Assembly (NCBI RefSeq): GCF_020696975.1
Contig: NZ_JAJGBK010000014.1
Coordinates: forward strand, 1-64,000
Source: Methanoculleus sp.
GTDB lineage: Archaea > Halobacteriota > Methanomicrobia > Methanomicrobiales > Methanoculleaceae
Reading direction: 5' to 3'
Length of the DNA stretch: 64,000 bases
Every line of letters starts with the position of its first letter. Positions within the stretch are counted from its first letter, which is position 1. Shown in pieces: positions 1-7,719 of this stretch. Position numbers and translations under genes: made by a program. Under the pieces are notes generated by a model. It did no database searches and had not been told where the DNA came from. It was given only the letters and a program-made list of their open reading frames with translations.

Positions 1-760
1 CTATCTCATCCCCGAGATGATGGTGCCCGACGACGCTGACTGGTACCTCACGTTCGCGAAGAACCGGATGGTCCTGACCTACTCAAACGAGAGCAAGTAC
101 GCAGACGAGATCACCGCCGAGAACTGGTATGAGATCCTCGACCGTGACGGCGTCCGGTGGGGCTTCTCCGACCCGAACTCCGACCCATGCGGCTACCGCA
201 CCCCGATGGTGATCCAGCTCGCGGAGGCCTACTACGAAGACGACCAGATCTTTGAGACCCTTGTCAGCGAGCACAGCGAGATCACCGTCACCGAGGCAGA
301 CGGCGTCTACACGATCCACACCGCGGATCCCAAGCCCGACAGCACCACGCTGACGATCCGGCCCAAGAGCGTCGAACTCGTCCAGATGGTCCAGGCCGGC
401 GGGCTTGACTACGCCTGGGAGTACAGGAGCGTTGCAGTGCAGAACGACCTTCAGTTCCTCGAACTCCCCGAGGAGATCGATCTCTCGTCGGTCGCGTTCG
501 CGGAGACCTACGCGACCGTCCAGACCGAGACGAAGAAGGGCGACGGCACGGCAGTCTACGTGGGCTCTCCGATCGTCTACGGCGTGACGGTCCCGAAGAT
601 CGCCGAGCACCCCGACCTCGGCATCGCGTTCGTCGAGATGCTGATCGGCGCCACCGGCCAGGAGATCCTCACTGCCGACGGCCAGCCCCCGATCGTGCCC
701 GCGGACGGCTACGGCAGCGTCCCTGAAGACCTCAAGCCGCTCGTTGCGGTGCAGGCCTGA
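1..760 (+). CDS. wtpA: Tungstate/molybdate ABC transporter substrate-binding protein WtpA (5' truncated by window)
   Basis: The frame is open from base 2 onward, so the N-terminus with its export signal lies outside the window; 252 residues are visible. The visible part reads as the C-terminal two thirds of a WtpA/ModA-class oxyanion-binding protein, which captures tungstate or molybdate outside the membrane. Recognisable stretches are YLTFAKNRMVLTYSNESKYA near the left edge and GSPIVYGVTVPKIAEHPDLG near the end. It is followed after 72 bases by the matching permease and then the ATPase. A pyrimidine-rich stretch with five T just after the stop could attenuate transcription. Metal preference (W over Mo) cannot be read from the sequence. 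Confidence 0.88.
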   Translation, partial: YLIPEMMVPDDADWYLTFAKNRMVLTYSNESKYADEITAENWYEILDRDGVRWGFSDPNSDPCGYRTPMVIQLAEAYYEDDQIFETLVSEHSEITVTEADGVYTIHTADPKPDSTTLTIRPKSVELVQMVQAGGLDYAWEYRSVAVQNDLQFLELPEEIDLSSVAFAETYATVQTETKKGDGTAVYVGSPIVYGVTVPKIAEHPDLGIAFVEMLIGATGQEILTADGQPPIVPADGYGSVPEDLKPLVAVQA

Positions 761-832
761 ACCTCCCCTCTTCTTTTTGCCTTACAGGCTTTCAGTGAGG
801 CGTGTACAACTTGTATTAGCAACATCACGGAC

Positions 833-1714
833 ATGAAGACTGAAACACTCTCAACCGATCCCTTCCCGGCAGACGGGGAGACGAACGCCATCCGGTGGCA
901 CAGGTACCGGGAACGCTACGTGGACTGGTGCACCATCGGGTTCTGTATCCTTGGCGGACTGCTCGTCGGGATCACGGTGCTTGCCATCGCGAACATCGCG
1001 TCCGCAGAACTCGCCGACCCGGCTCACCTCATCGAGGTGGCGGCAACGTCCGAGGTGGTTCACTCGATCCTCCTCACATTCGGCGCGGGAGCGAGCGCCG
1101 TCCTCCTTCTCATTCTCTTCGGGACCCCGCTTGCCTACGTCCTCGCCCGTTCCCGCCCCTCCCGCTTCAAGGGGGTTGTCGAGAGCATCGTCGATATACC
1201 GCTCATCCTGCCCCACACCGTGGCGGGCCTGCTCGTCTACCTCCTCTTCATGCGCCGGGGATGGCTCGGCGCGCCGCTCTCGGAGATCGGGCTTGCGTTT
1301 GAGGACGCACTCCCGGGGACGATCGTCGCGATGCTCTTCGTCGCCTCGCCCTTCTACGTCAACAGCATGCGGGAGGGGTTCGAGAAGGTGCCGGTCCACC
1401 TGGAGAACGTCGCCCGCACGCTCGGGGCGGGAACCTTCACGGCGTTCCGGACGGTCACCCTCCCCTTAAGCCTCCGGCACATGTACAGCGGGGCCATCCT
1501 CGCCTGGGGGAGGGCGATCGGGGAGTTTGCCGGCGTCATCATGATCGCGTACTACCCGTTCATCATATCGACGCTGATCTACTACTCTTTCACGACGGAC
1601 GGCATCCACACGAGCAGGAGCATCGCGTTTACCGTCATCCTGGTCAGTTTCGGGGTCTTCTACCTTCTCAGGCGGATGACCCGGTTCATGGGGAGGTACG
1701 ATGATCGCGTTTGA
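833..1714 (+). CDS. wtpB: Tungstate/molybdate ABC transporter permease WtpB
   Basis: Membrane permease of 293 residues for the WtpABC importer. An N-terminal cytoplasmic stretch of about 35 residues is followed by a series of hydrophobic segments, starting with WCTIGFCILGGLLVGITVL. The coupling (EAA) loop that docks on the ATPase is seen as ENVARTLGAGTFTAFRTVTL around residues 191-210, with the family-typical G and P positions. The N-terminal tail is longer than in many ModB/WtpB proteins. The 3' end overlaps the ATPase gene by 14 bases, which indicates translational coupling. Function follows from family and from the flanking wtpA and wtpC. Confidence 0.9.
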   Translation: MKTETLSTDPFPADGETNAIRWHRYRERYVDWCTIGFCILGGLLVGITVLAIANIASAELADPAHLIEVAATSEVVHSILLTFGAGASAVLLLILFGTPLAYVLARSRPSRFKGVVESIVDIPLILPHTVAGLLVYLLFMRRGWLGAPLSEIGLAFEDALPGTIVAMLFVASPFYVNSMREGFEKVPVHLENVARTLGAGTFTAFRTVTLPLSLRHMYSGAILAWGRAIGEFAGVIMIAYYPFIISTLIYYSFTTDGIHTSRSIAFTVILVSFGVFYLLRRMTRFMGRYDDRV

Positions 1715-2762
1715 CCGCGTCTCGCTCAGTTTAGGCTCGTTCCACCTGAAAGACGTCAGCCTGAAGATCGGTAAGGGCGACTACTACTTCATCGTCGGGC
1801 CGTCGGGGGCGGGGAAGACGGTGCTCCTTGAGGCGATCGCCGGCCTCCACCTGCCGGATAGCGGCCGCCTGCTCCTCCGGGGCAGCGAGATCACCGCTCT
1901 CCCCCCGGAGAAGCGGAAGGTTGCCCTCGTCTATCAGGACTACTCCCTATTCCCGAACATGCGGGTCATCGAGAACGTCTCCTACGGCCTTCGGGTGCAG
2001 GGGATGGGGAAGAAGGAGGCGCACCGCGAGGTCGCCCCTCTCCTCGAACGGTTCGGGATCGCTCACCTCGCGGACCGCTACCCGGGAACCCTCTCCGGCG
2101 GCGAGCAGCAGCGGGTGGCGCTCGCCCGGGCCGTCGCGGTGAAACCCGACGTCCTCCTCCTCGACGAACCGCTCTCGGCCCTCGACCCCGTCACGCAGGA
2201 GAAGTTCATCGCCGACCTCAAGCGGCTCCACCGGGAGGACGGTCTCACGATCGTCCAGGTGAGCCACTCCCGCCGGGAGGCCCATCTCCTCGCCACCCGG
2301 GTGGCGGTGATCATCGACGGGACGCTCGTGGACGAAGGAGAGGCCGACGTTGTCCTGAACACTCCCCGGAGCCGGGAGGTCGCGGCGTTCGTCGGGATCG
2401 AGAACATCCTTGACGGAAGCGTGACGGCGAACGAGGGCGGGCTCGCGACGATGGACGTCGGCGGGCGGGCGGTCGAGGCGGTGACAGACGCCGCCGTGGG
2501 TGAGGAGGTCACCCTCTGCATCCGGGCCGACGACGTCGTCCTCGCCGTCGGGGATGGCCCGCAGTCCAGCGCCCGGAACACCATGGCCGGGACGGTTGTC
2601 TCCATCGCCGAGAACGGTCCCGTCGCCGAGGTGCGGGTGGACGCGGGCATCACGCTCACCGCGGTCCTGACCCGGCGGTCGGTGCGCGACCTCGCGCTTG
2701 CCCCCGGGACCGCCGTGACTCTCTCGGTCAAGGCGACGGCGGTTCATGTCATCCGCGGGTGA
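1701..2762 (+). CDS. wtpC: Tungstate/molybdate ABC transporter ATP-binding protein WtpC
   Basis: ATPase of 353 residues that powers WtpB. Walker A is GPSGAGKT (residues 33-40), the Q-loop glutamine lies in VYQDYS (about 79), the ABC signature is LSGGEQQ (131-137), Walker B is VLLLDEP (151-157) and the switch histidine is in QVSHS (about 189). After the nucleotide-binding domain a C-terminal TOBE/MOP-like domain runs from about residue 235 to the end; in related ModC proteins this part binds oxyanion and inhibits the transporter. Its tail resembles that of the second tungstate ATPase at 11149-12225. The gene overlaps wtpB. Confidence 0.92.
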   Translation: MIAFDRVSLSLGSFHLKDVSLKIGKGDYYFIVGPSGAGKTVLLEAIAGLHLPDSGRLLLRGSEITALPPEKRKVALVYQDYSLFPNMRVIENVSYGLRVQGMGKKEAHREVAPLLERFGIAHLADRYPGTLSGGEQQRVALARAVAVKPDVLLLDEPLSALDPVTQEKFIADLKRLHREDGLTIVQVSHSRREAHLLATRVAVIIDGTLVDEGEADVVLNTPRSREVAAFVGIENILDGSVTANEGGLATMDVGGRAVEAVTDAAVGEEVTLCIRADDVVLAVGDGPQSSARNTMAGTVVSIAENGPVAEVRVDAGITLTAVLTRRSVRDLALAPGTAVTLSVKATAVHVIRG

Positions 2763-2768
2763 GATCCC

Positions 2769-3023
2769 TCACCCGTTCTTTTGTTTCAGCATGAGTAGCA
2801 GGCCGATCAGCCCGGCCGTGACTGCGTTCGCCGCGACGATGGCAAGATCCCCCTTCACCACCCCGTAGGCGAGCCAGAGCAGAACGCCGGTAAGAAGGAC
2901 GAGGAGCATCGAAAGAGAGAGATCGGCGGTCGACTGCGTGCGCCATGCCCGGATGGCCTGCGGTGCAAACGAGAGCGTCGTGAGCGTCCCGGCGATAAGA
3001 CCGAGTAAGGTGACGGTGTCCAT
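2769..3023 (-). CDS. SemiSWEET family (PQ-loop) small membrane transporter
   Basis: Small membrane protein of 84 residues with three hydrophobic helices, the size of a bacterial SemiSWEET half-transporter that works as a dimer. The first helix carries the PQ-loop signature in TTLSFAPQAIRAWRTQS, and the second helix starts at LSLSMLLVLLTG. Characterised SemiSWEETs move sugars, but the substrate cannot be predicted here and its place between molybdate and tungstate transporters may be accidental. It converges on wtpC, with only six bases between the two stop codons, and lies downstream of the MOT1-like gene on the same strand. Confidence 0.82.
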   Translation of the reverse strand: MDTVTLLGLIAGTLTTLSFAPQAIRAWRTQSTADLSLSMLLVLLTGVLLWLAYGVVKGDLAIVAANAVTAGLIGLLLMLKQKNG

Positions 3024-3080
3024 AAGTCCGTCACCCGTATTCAGACCAGATGAACCCTGGGTTTCAGCAGGATCTTACCT

Positions 3081-4214
3081 TCAGGCTCCGGCCCCCCGCC
3101 TTCCTGTCCACCACTTCTGCGCGTAGGCAAGGACCATCCCGATGATGAAGGCGAACGTGAGCCCGATCAACAGGGTGAGGACGGCGATGACCGCCGTGAC
3201 CAGGTAGGACTCCGTCTTTGCGCTATGCTTCCCGAGCTCGAGCGCCACAAAAACCAGGAGCGCGCCGAAGACGCCGAAGGGGATGAGAGTCAGCACCTCC
3301 GGCGGGGCGAAGGCAACGGCGAAGATGAGGATGAGCAGGCCGGCGACGATGTTCGCCCCGCCGGTTCGCGCGCCGAACCGGTACATGGCCGCAAGCCCCC
3401 CGGCGCCGTGGCACATCGGAAACCCGCCGAGCGGCGTCGAGACCAGGTTCATGGCGCCGATCGTCCGGGAGAGCCGGTCGGGGTCGACGCCCTTCTTCGG
3501 GAAGAGGTCGTAGGTGAGGAGCGATGTCGCGAGGATGGCGTTTGCGATCGTGAGAGGGATCTGCGGGAGGACCAGGTCCCACGTCGCGGTGATAAAGTCC
3601 GCCGGCATCGGGATGACCGGGACCGGAAGCGGCATCAGCCGGAACGGCGGCATCCCCTGGGCGGCGATCCCGGCGGCAAGCCCGATGATCAGGACAAGCA
3701 GGGCGGAGACGTCCGGGACCCGGGTGCGCTGCGACGCGACGAAGAAAGCGAGGATGATCCCGATGGATATGGCCGCAACGAGGACGTCGGCGAGGATGTA
3801 GCCAAGAGATGTCCGCAGGAGGAGGAGCGCAAGCCCTGCCTGGACGCCCCGGATGACGCTCTTCGGGATATGCTCCCCGAGCCAGGTCATCCCACCGGCG
3901 AGCCCGAGCAGGAGGAAGAGCACCCCGACGATGATCCCCGACGCCACGATCTCGCCGGCACAGAGCCCTTCGGCGATGACGATGGCCCCGATCGCCTTCA
4001 TCGGCTCGATCGGGATGGGGAGGCGGTAGTAGAGCCCGGTGATGATGAACCAGGCGGCGAAGAAGAGGAAGAAGTGGCTGACGCTCACGTCCGGGCAGAC
4101 GATCGCGACGCCGAGCAGGATAGGGAAGATGGTCCCGAAGTCGCCGACGGCTCCGGCGATCTCCTCGATGTTGAACCGGATGCCGCCCTTCTCCGTCGCA
4201 CTCTCCTCCGCCAT
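3081..4214 (-). CDS. MOT1-type molybdate/sulfate transporter-like membrane protein
   Basis: Polytopic membrane protein of 377 residues related to the MOT1 (SulP-like) molybdate transporters. Two family stretches are visible: GAVGDFGTIFPILLGVA near residue 21 and RLPIPIEPMKAIGAIVIAEG near residue 64; a second copy-like motif, GGFPMCHGAGGLAAMYRFGA, lies in the C-terminal half. Roughly ten hydrophobic segments follow one another. Plant and algal MOT1 proteins take up molybdate with high affinity; archaeal relatives are usually annotated as putative sulfate transporters. The position between wtpABC and the MosA-like and tupABC genes favours molybdate or tungstate. The ATG start has AAAGGTG as ribosome site. 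Confidence 0.8.
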   Translation of the reverse strand: MAEESATEKGGIRFNIEEIAGAVGDFGTIFPILLGVAIVCPDVSVSHFFLFFAAWFIITGLYYRLPIPIEPMKAIGAIVIAEGLCAGEIVASGIIVGVLFLLLGLAGGMTWLGEHIPKSVIRGVQAGLALLLLRTSLGYILADVLVAAISIGIILAFFVASQRTRVPDVSALLVLIIGLAAGIAAQGMPPFRLMPLPVPVIPMPADFITATWDLVLPQIPLTIANAILATSLLTYDLFPKKGVDPDRLSRTIGAMNLVSTPLGGFPMCHGAGGLAAMYRFGARTGGANIVAGLLILIFAVAFAPPEVLTLIPFGVFGALLVFVALELGKHSAKTESYLVTAVIAVLTLLIGLTFAFIIGMVLAYAQKWWTGRRGAGA

Positions 4215-4516
4215 GGAACACCTTTCGATCCCCTCGCGGGGGTCCGTCCGGGGCTTCGTTTCCCGTGACGTCTAAAGGTTTATTACTCCCTCTTGATAAG
4301 TAAAACCGTTAACTTACAATCATTTCCCCGGTACCACATGTAAACGCTTATTGTGCCCATTTGTGCAATTATTCTTATGAAAGCAGACCTGACCCTTGTT
4401 CTTACGCCGTCTGTCGCGGCAGCCGCAGCGCGTGCATGCGGGTGTACCGCGGCACTGACCGCCTGCGCGACCTCCAAGGAGATGATGCATTGACGGGCCA
4501 GGAGGAGAACGAAACT
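4215..4516. other. Divergent intergenic region MOT1-like / trmO
   Basis: This 302-base stretch separates two divergently transcribed genes. It is AT-rich between about 4275 and 4380, whereas the flanks are GC-rich. TTTATTA at about 4279-4285 can serve as a TATA element for the minus-strand transporter gene. A dyad (TAAGT, ten bases, ACTTA) lies at 4297-4316. No gene or RNA was recognised. Confidence 0.5.
4297..4316. promoter_or_regulatory. Candidate operator dyad upstream of the MOT1-like gene
   Basis: TAAGT and ACTTA form a perfect five-base inverted repeat with a ten-base spacer, with further partial symmetry (AA/TT) inside. It lies just upstream of a TATA-like element for the minus-strand transporter. 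The arms are short, so chance occurrence in AT-rich DNA is quite possible. Confidence 0.25.
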
Positions 4517-5029
4517 ATGGAAACCGCCACCTACCGGATCATCGGCACCATCCACTCACCGTTCACCGACCAGGACACCACGCCCATCCAGAGCATCTTC
4601 TCCGAAGCGGAGGGGACGATCGAGGTCTTCCCCGAGTATGCCGAGGGGCTTGAAGGGGTCGATGGGTTCTCCTACATCTACCTCCTCTACCACTTCCACC
4701 GGGCGAACGGCTATCGCCTGCGCCAGCGTCCGTTCGCTGACGGCAGCAAGGAGCGCGGGATCTTTGCCATACGCCATTTCAGCCGCCCGAACCCGATCGG
4801 GATCTCTCTCGTCGAGGTCGTCTCCGTCGAGGGCAGCACAGTCCGGGTCCGTGGGATCGACGTGCTGGACGGCACACCGCTCCTCGACATCAAGCCATAC
4901 GTCCGCCAGTTCGATCAGCGCGACGATGTCCGGAGCGGCTGGGTCGACGCACGGCATATCGAAGAGATGAAGGTCCGGAGTTTCTCGCCAAAGGACCTCC
5001 GAGAGTACGAGGAGTCCTCACGAACCTGA
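4517..5029 (+). CDS. trmO: tRNA (N6-threonylcarbamoyladenosine-37-N6)-methyltransferase TrmO (TsaA/YaeB family)
   Basis: Predicted SAM-dependent enzyme of 170 residues that methylates t6A37 in ANN-decoding tRNAs. The single-domain TsaA fold is recognisable from YRIIGTIHSPF at the start, FSYIYLLYHFHRANG, the strongly conserved IFAIRHFSRPNPIGISLVEV region and DVLDGTPLLDIKPYV. The ATG at 4517 is chosen because it matches the family start and has AGGAGG at 4500-4505; an upstream extension to 4361 is open but has low-complexity, non-conserved sequence. The archaeal form is shorter than the E. coli protein, which carries an extra C-terminal domain. Nothing in the neighbourhood suggests a linked function. 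Confidence 0.85.
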   Translation: METATYRIIGTIHSPFTDQDTTPIQSIFSEAEGTIEVFPEYAEGLEGVDGFSYIYLLYHFHRANGYRLRQRPFADGSKERGIFAIRHFSRPNPIGISLVEVVSVEGSTVRVRGIDVLDGTPLLDIKPYVRQFDQRDDVRSGWVDARHIEEMKVRSFSPKDLREYEESSRT

Positions 5030-5058
5030 AAACTCCTTTCTTTCCCACTGCATGCCCC

Positions 5059-6000
5059 CTACCTGGGCGCGGCGCCCTTCCCCGAAGCCGCGGGGTCCGG
5101 CCCGGGCTCGTCCTCCCGTTTCTTCTCGGCGAGGAGGTCCTCGGCCTTCAGCCGTTCGATGGCCGCGTCCAGGTAATCCGAGACGATCCGGTCCCTCTCC
5201 GGGATCTGCCTGATCCAGACCCGCACCATCAGCCTGACCCACTCCTCCTTGACCGACGAGACCTGCACTTTCGGTTCGAACAGTACATGACCGGGGCGGG
5301 GAGTGTCGGAGGAGAGGCGCCCGATGTAGGGGAGATCGAAGAGGTTCTGGAGGGCGGACCGCTCGGCAGGCTCGACGTGGGGCAGGATCCGGGGATGGTC
5401 GTGCGCGGCGGCGAGCGCGATCTCCTGAACCCGCGCGAGATCTGCAGTGACCGGGACAGCGAGCGGGATCGAGACCTCCAGAAGCCCGCCCCGGGAGTAG
5501 TTGATGACCTTTGAGGTTATGATGCTCGAGTTCGGCGTGAGGACGAAACCGCCGTCGAGCCCTCGGAGGGTCGTCGTCGTGAAGGAGATATCCTGCACCT
5601 TCCCGGGCCCGGTCTCCGGCCTTCCGCTGACGGCCACCCACTCCTCGAGCTGGATCGGGCGATTGACGGTGATCAGGACACCGGCGATGGCGTTCTGGAT
5701 GATCTGGCGCGACGAGAAGGCTATGACGATACCGAGGACACCGAGCGACGCGGCGAAGGCCGTCGGGTCGAAGGCGAGGAAATGCCTGGCGCTCGCGTAG
5801 ATCCCCCCGATGGTGATGCCGTACTGCAGGACGGCCGCCGTCCACTTGGCCGTCCCGCGGGAGACGCGTCCGTCAAGAATCCGCCGGAAGAGCAGGTAGG
5901 CGAGGTTGCCGAGGAAGAGAAACCCGATGAGGGTGAAGAAGAATGCGAGGAACGCATCAAGGGGTACCCCGCCGATCAGGACCGAATCGCTCTCCTGCAT
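5059..6000 (-). CDS. MscS family mechanosensitive ion channel (paralogue 1)
   Basis: Membrane protein of 313 residues of the small-conductance mechanosensitive channel family, which opens under membrane tension during hypo-osmotic stress. Three N-terminal hydrophobic helices are followed by the pore-lining segment FAASLGVLGIVIAFSSRQII and the beta-domain start GVLITVNRPIQLEEWVAVSG. The C-terminal cytoplasmic part includes the usual NSSIITSKVINYSRGG. A charged tail of about 25 residues is poor in conservation. The gene is closely related to the adjacent one at 6038-6922 and lies downstream of it on the same strand, only 37 bases away, so the pair probably arose by tandem duplication. Confidence 0.88.
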   Translation of the reverse strand: MQESDSVLIGGVPLDAFLAFFFTLIGFLFLGNLAYLLFRRILDGRVSRGTAKWTAAVLQYGITIGGIYASARHFLAFDPTAFAASLGVLGIVIAFSSRQIIQNAIAGVLITVNRPIQLEEWVAVSGRPETGPGKVQDISFTTTTLRGLDGGFVLTPNSSIITSKVINYSRGGLLEVSIPLAVPVTADLARVQEIALAAAHDHPRILPHVEPAERSALQNLFDLPYIGRLSSDTPRPGHVLFEPKVQVSSVKEEWVRLMVRVWIRQIPERDRIVSDYLDAAIERLKAEDLLAEKKREDEPGPDPAASGKGAAPR

Positions 6001-6037
6001 GTAAAGGGGTGAGAGGGAGGAAGATTAATCCCTTCCG

Positions 6038-6922
6038 TCAGGCCGCTTCGGCCTTGACCGGAATCTCCTCAGCCGAGAGACGCCTGAGAACCTCCTTGAG
6101 GTACCGGGAGACGATATCGTCCTTCTGGGGGATCTTGCGGGTCCAGACCCCGACGGTCAGCCTGATCCAGCCGTCGGTGACGGACGTGGTGCGGATGGCG
6201 GGCTCAAGGTATGCGAAGTCAGCGCGGTCTGAGCGGAGACGCCTGTTGTAGGGAAGGTCGAAGAGGTCCTGGATGGCGGAGTGTTCAGCTTCATCGAGGT
6301 TTCGGATGATCCGGGGATCGTCGTGCGCTACCGCAAGTGCGATCTCCTTGACCCGCGCGAGGTCTGCGGTGGCCGGGACGGAGAGTGAGACCCGAATCTC
6401 CATCAGCCCGCCCCGGGAGTAGTTGACGACCTTTGAGGCGATGATGCTCGAGTTCGGCATGAGGACGAGGCCGCCGTCGAGCCCCTGGAGGATCGTCGTC
6501 GTGAAGGATATGTCGCGCACCCTGCAGAGCCCGGTCGACGGCAGTTCCCCGACAACGATCCACTCTTCGAGCTGGACCGGGCGGTTGATGGTGATCAGGA
6601 CACCTGCAAGGACGTTCTGGATGATCTGGCTCGACGAGACGGCCACGACGATACCGAGGATCCCGAGGGATGCGGCGAAGGCCGTGAGATCGAAGGCGAG
6701 GAGATACCGTGCGCTCGCGTAACCCCCGCCGATGATGACGGCATACTGGAGAATAGCCGCCGCCCACTTGGCCGCCCCGGGGGAGACCCGCCTGTCAAGA
6801 ACCCGCCTGATGAGGAGGTAGGCGAGGTTACCAAGGAAGAGGAGCCCGATAAGAGCGAGGATGAACCCGAAGAACGCGTCAAGGGGTACCCCGCCGATCA
6901 GGACCGGATCGCCCGACTGCAT
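6038..6922 (-). CDS. MscS family mechanosensitive ion channel (paralogue 2)
   Basis: Second MscS-type channel, 294 residues, sharing nearly identical segments with its neighbour, for instance the N-terminal VLIGGVPLDAF and NSSIIASKVVNYSRGG. The pore helix reads FAASLGILGIVVAVSSSQII, with two adjacent residues (SS instead of SR) changed relative to paralogue 1, and the linker after EEWIVVGELPS also differs. This suggests different gating rather than simple redundancy. It is transcribed first in a likely two-gene unit. The C-terminal tail is shorter than in paralogue 1. Confidence 0.88.
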   Translation of the reverse strand: MQSGDPVLIGGVPLDAFFGFILALIGLLFLGNLAYLLIRRVLDRRVSPGAAKWAAAILQYAVIIGGGYASARYLLAFDLTAFAASLGILGIVVAVSSSQIIQNVLAGVLITINRPVQLEEWIVVGELPSTGLCRVRDISFTTTILQGLDGGLVLMPNSSIIASKVVNYSRGGLMEIRVSLSVPATADLARVKEIALAVAHDDPRIIRNLDEAEHSAIQDLFDLPYNRRLRSDRADFAYLEPAIRTTSVTDGWIRLTVGVWTRKIPQKDDIVSRYLKEVLRRLSAEEIPVKAEAA

Positions 6923-6972
6923 CTCAAAAGTAATGGGTGAGCGAAGGAATTAACTCTCCTGTATCGTCCCGT

Positions 6973-7344
6973 CTACCGCTCAGGCTCCTCGCCGCCCGGT
7001 GCGGCCGCGCGGGCCTGAAGCGCCGGGAAGATACCGGCGCCGAGGATCTCCTCCGCGTGCTCGCCATACCGCTCCGCCATGATCCCGAGGAGCCGGCGGG
7101 TCCCCGCCGCCGTGGTCGAGATCCCTATCCGCTCCACCCGGCGGATCAGCCCGTCGCGTTCCATCGCCCCGAACCGGGGAAGCACGTAGTAGTGGGGTAT
7201 TCCAAGGTGTTCGGCGAGTTTGCGGGTCGTGGGGAAGCGGATGGAGATGCCGTCCGGAGAGAAACCGATGGTTACGCACCGATCCTCCTCGAGGAGGATC
7301 CTGACGGCCGCATCGATTATGTCGTCGTGTTCATGCGTGGACAT
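6973..7344 (-). CDS. Winged-helix DNA-binding protein of unknown family
   Basis: Small basic-to-neutral protein of 123 residues. The middle looks like a winged helix: PTTRKLAEHLGIPHYYVLPR would be the helix-turn-helix and MERDGLIRRVERIGISTTAA the third helix and wing. A C-terminal helix (AERYGEHAEEIL) and a disordered Gly/Pro/Glu tail follow. The ATG at 7344 is preferred because upstream codons are Arg-rich and unlike protein. It is downstream of the 78-residue gene on the same strand and could be the regulator acting on the palindromes at 7643-7671 in the shared divergent promoter; that link is inference only. Confidence 0.65.
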   Translation of the reverse strand: MSTHEHDDIIDAAVRILLEEDRCVTIGFSPDGISIRFPTTRKLAEHLGIPHYYVLPRFGAMERDGLIRRVERIGISTTAAGTRRLLGIMAERYGEHAEEILGAGIFPALQARAAAPGGEEPER

Positions 7345-7393
7345 CCGATCGTAGGAGTACTCGCGCCCGGCGCAAAAAAGAGAGTCGGTTCGG

Positions 7394-7630
7394 TTACGCC
7401 GCTTCGGCCTTCTGCATCTCGCCCCGCTCTTCCTCGGGCATCTCTTCGAGATAGACGATCTCCGCACCGATGTCCTGTGCAATCTGTTCGAGTTCTACTT
7501 TGCGAAAGTGCGTCCCCTCCACCTTCAGGTGCTTCTTTTCGCCCTGCTCTTCGACGACGGCGACGACGCGGAACCGGGGCTGCTTGACGCCGGTACCGAC
7601 TTTCTGGCGTTCTCGTGCATAGATCTTCAT
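7394..7630 (-). CDS. Conserved small protein of unknown function (78 aa)
   Basis: Protein of 78 residues beginning MKIYARERQKVGTGVKQPRF, with alternating beta-like segments (RVVAVVEEQG, KKHLKVEGTHFR) and a helix ELEQIAQDIGAEIVYL, ending in an acidic tail. I believe small proteins starting this way occur in other methanogens, but I cannot name a family. The start at 7630 is supported by GGAGG eight bases upstream; an earlier in-frame ATG at 7675 would run through the promoter palindromes. It is divergent from the MosA-like gene and shares its upstream region. Confidence 0.7.
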   Translation of the reverse strand: MKIYARERQKVGTGVKQPRFRVVAVVEEQGEKKHLKVEGTHFRKVELEQIAQDIGAEIVYLEEMPEEERGEMQKAEAA

Positions 7631-7642
7631 ATTTTTCCTCCC

Positions 7643-7671
7643 ATACCAGTTGGTATACCTGCTGATATACC
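7643..7671. promoter_or_regulatory. Overlapping palindromes (ATACC/GGTATA/TATACC) in a divergent promoter
   Basis: Three half-sites are arranged as ATACC (7643-7647), GGTATA (7652-7657) and TATACC (7666-7671), giving two nested perfect inverted repeats with spacers of four and eight bases. They sit between the 78-residue gene (start 7630) and the MosA-like gene (start 7720), and the third half-site overlaps a TATA-like element for the minus strand. This geometry suits a dimeric repressor. No archaeal regulator is known to me with this exact site. Confidence 0.4.
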
Positions 7672-7719
7672 CCAAAGATACATAACGTTTTCCCTCACAC
7701 CTGAATTAAGTGGTCTTCT

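Noticed and set aside
3225..4268. 347-codon plus-strand frame opposite the MOT1-like gene
   Set aside because: Asp/Arg/Glu-rich antisense of a membrane protein; no motif.
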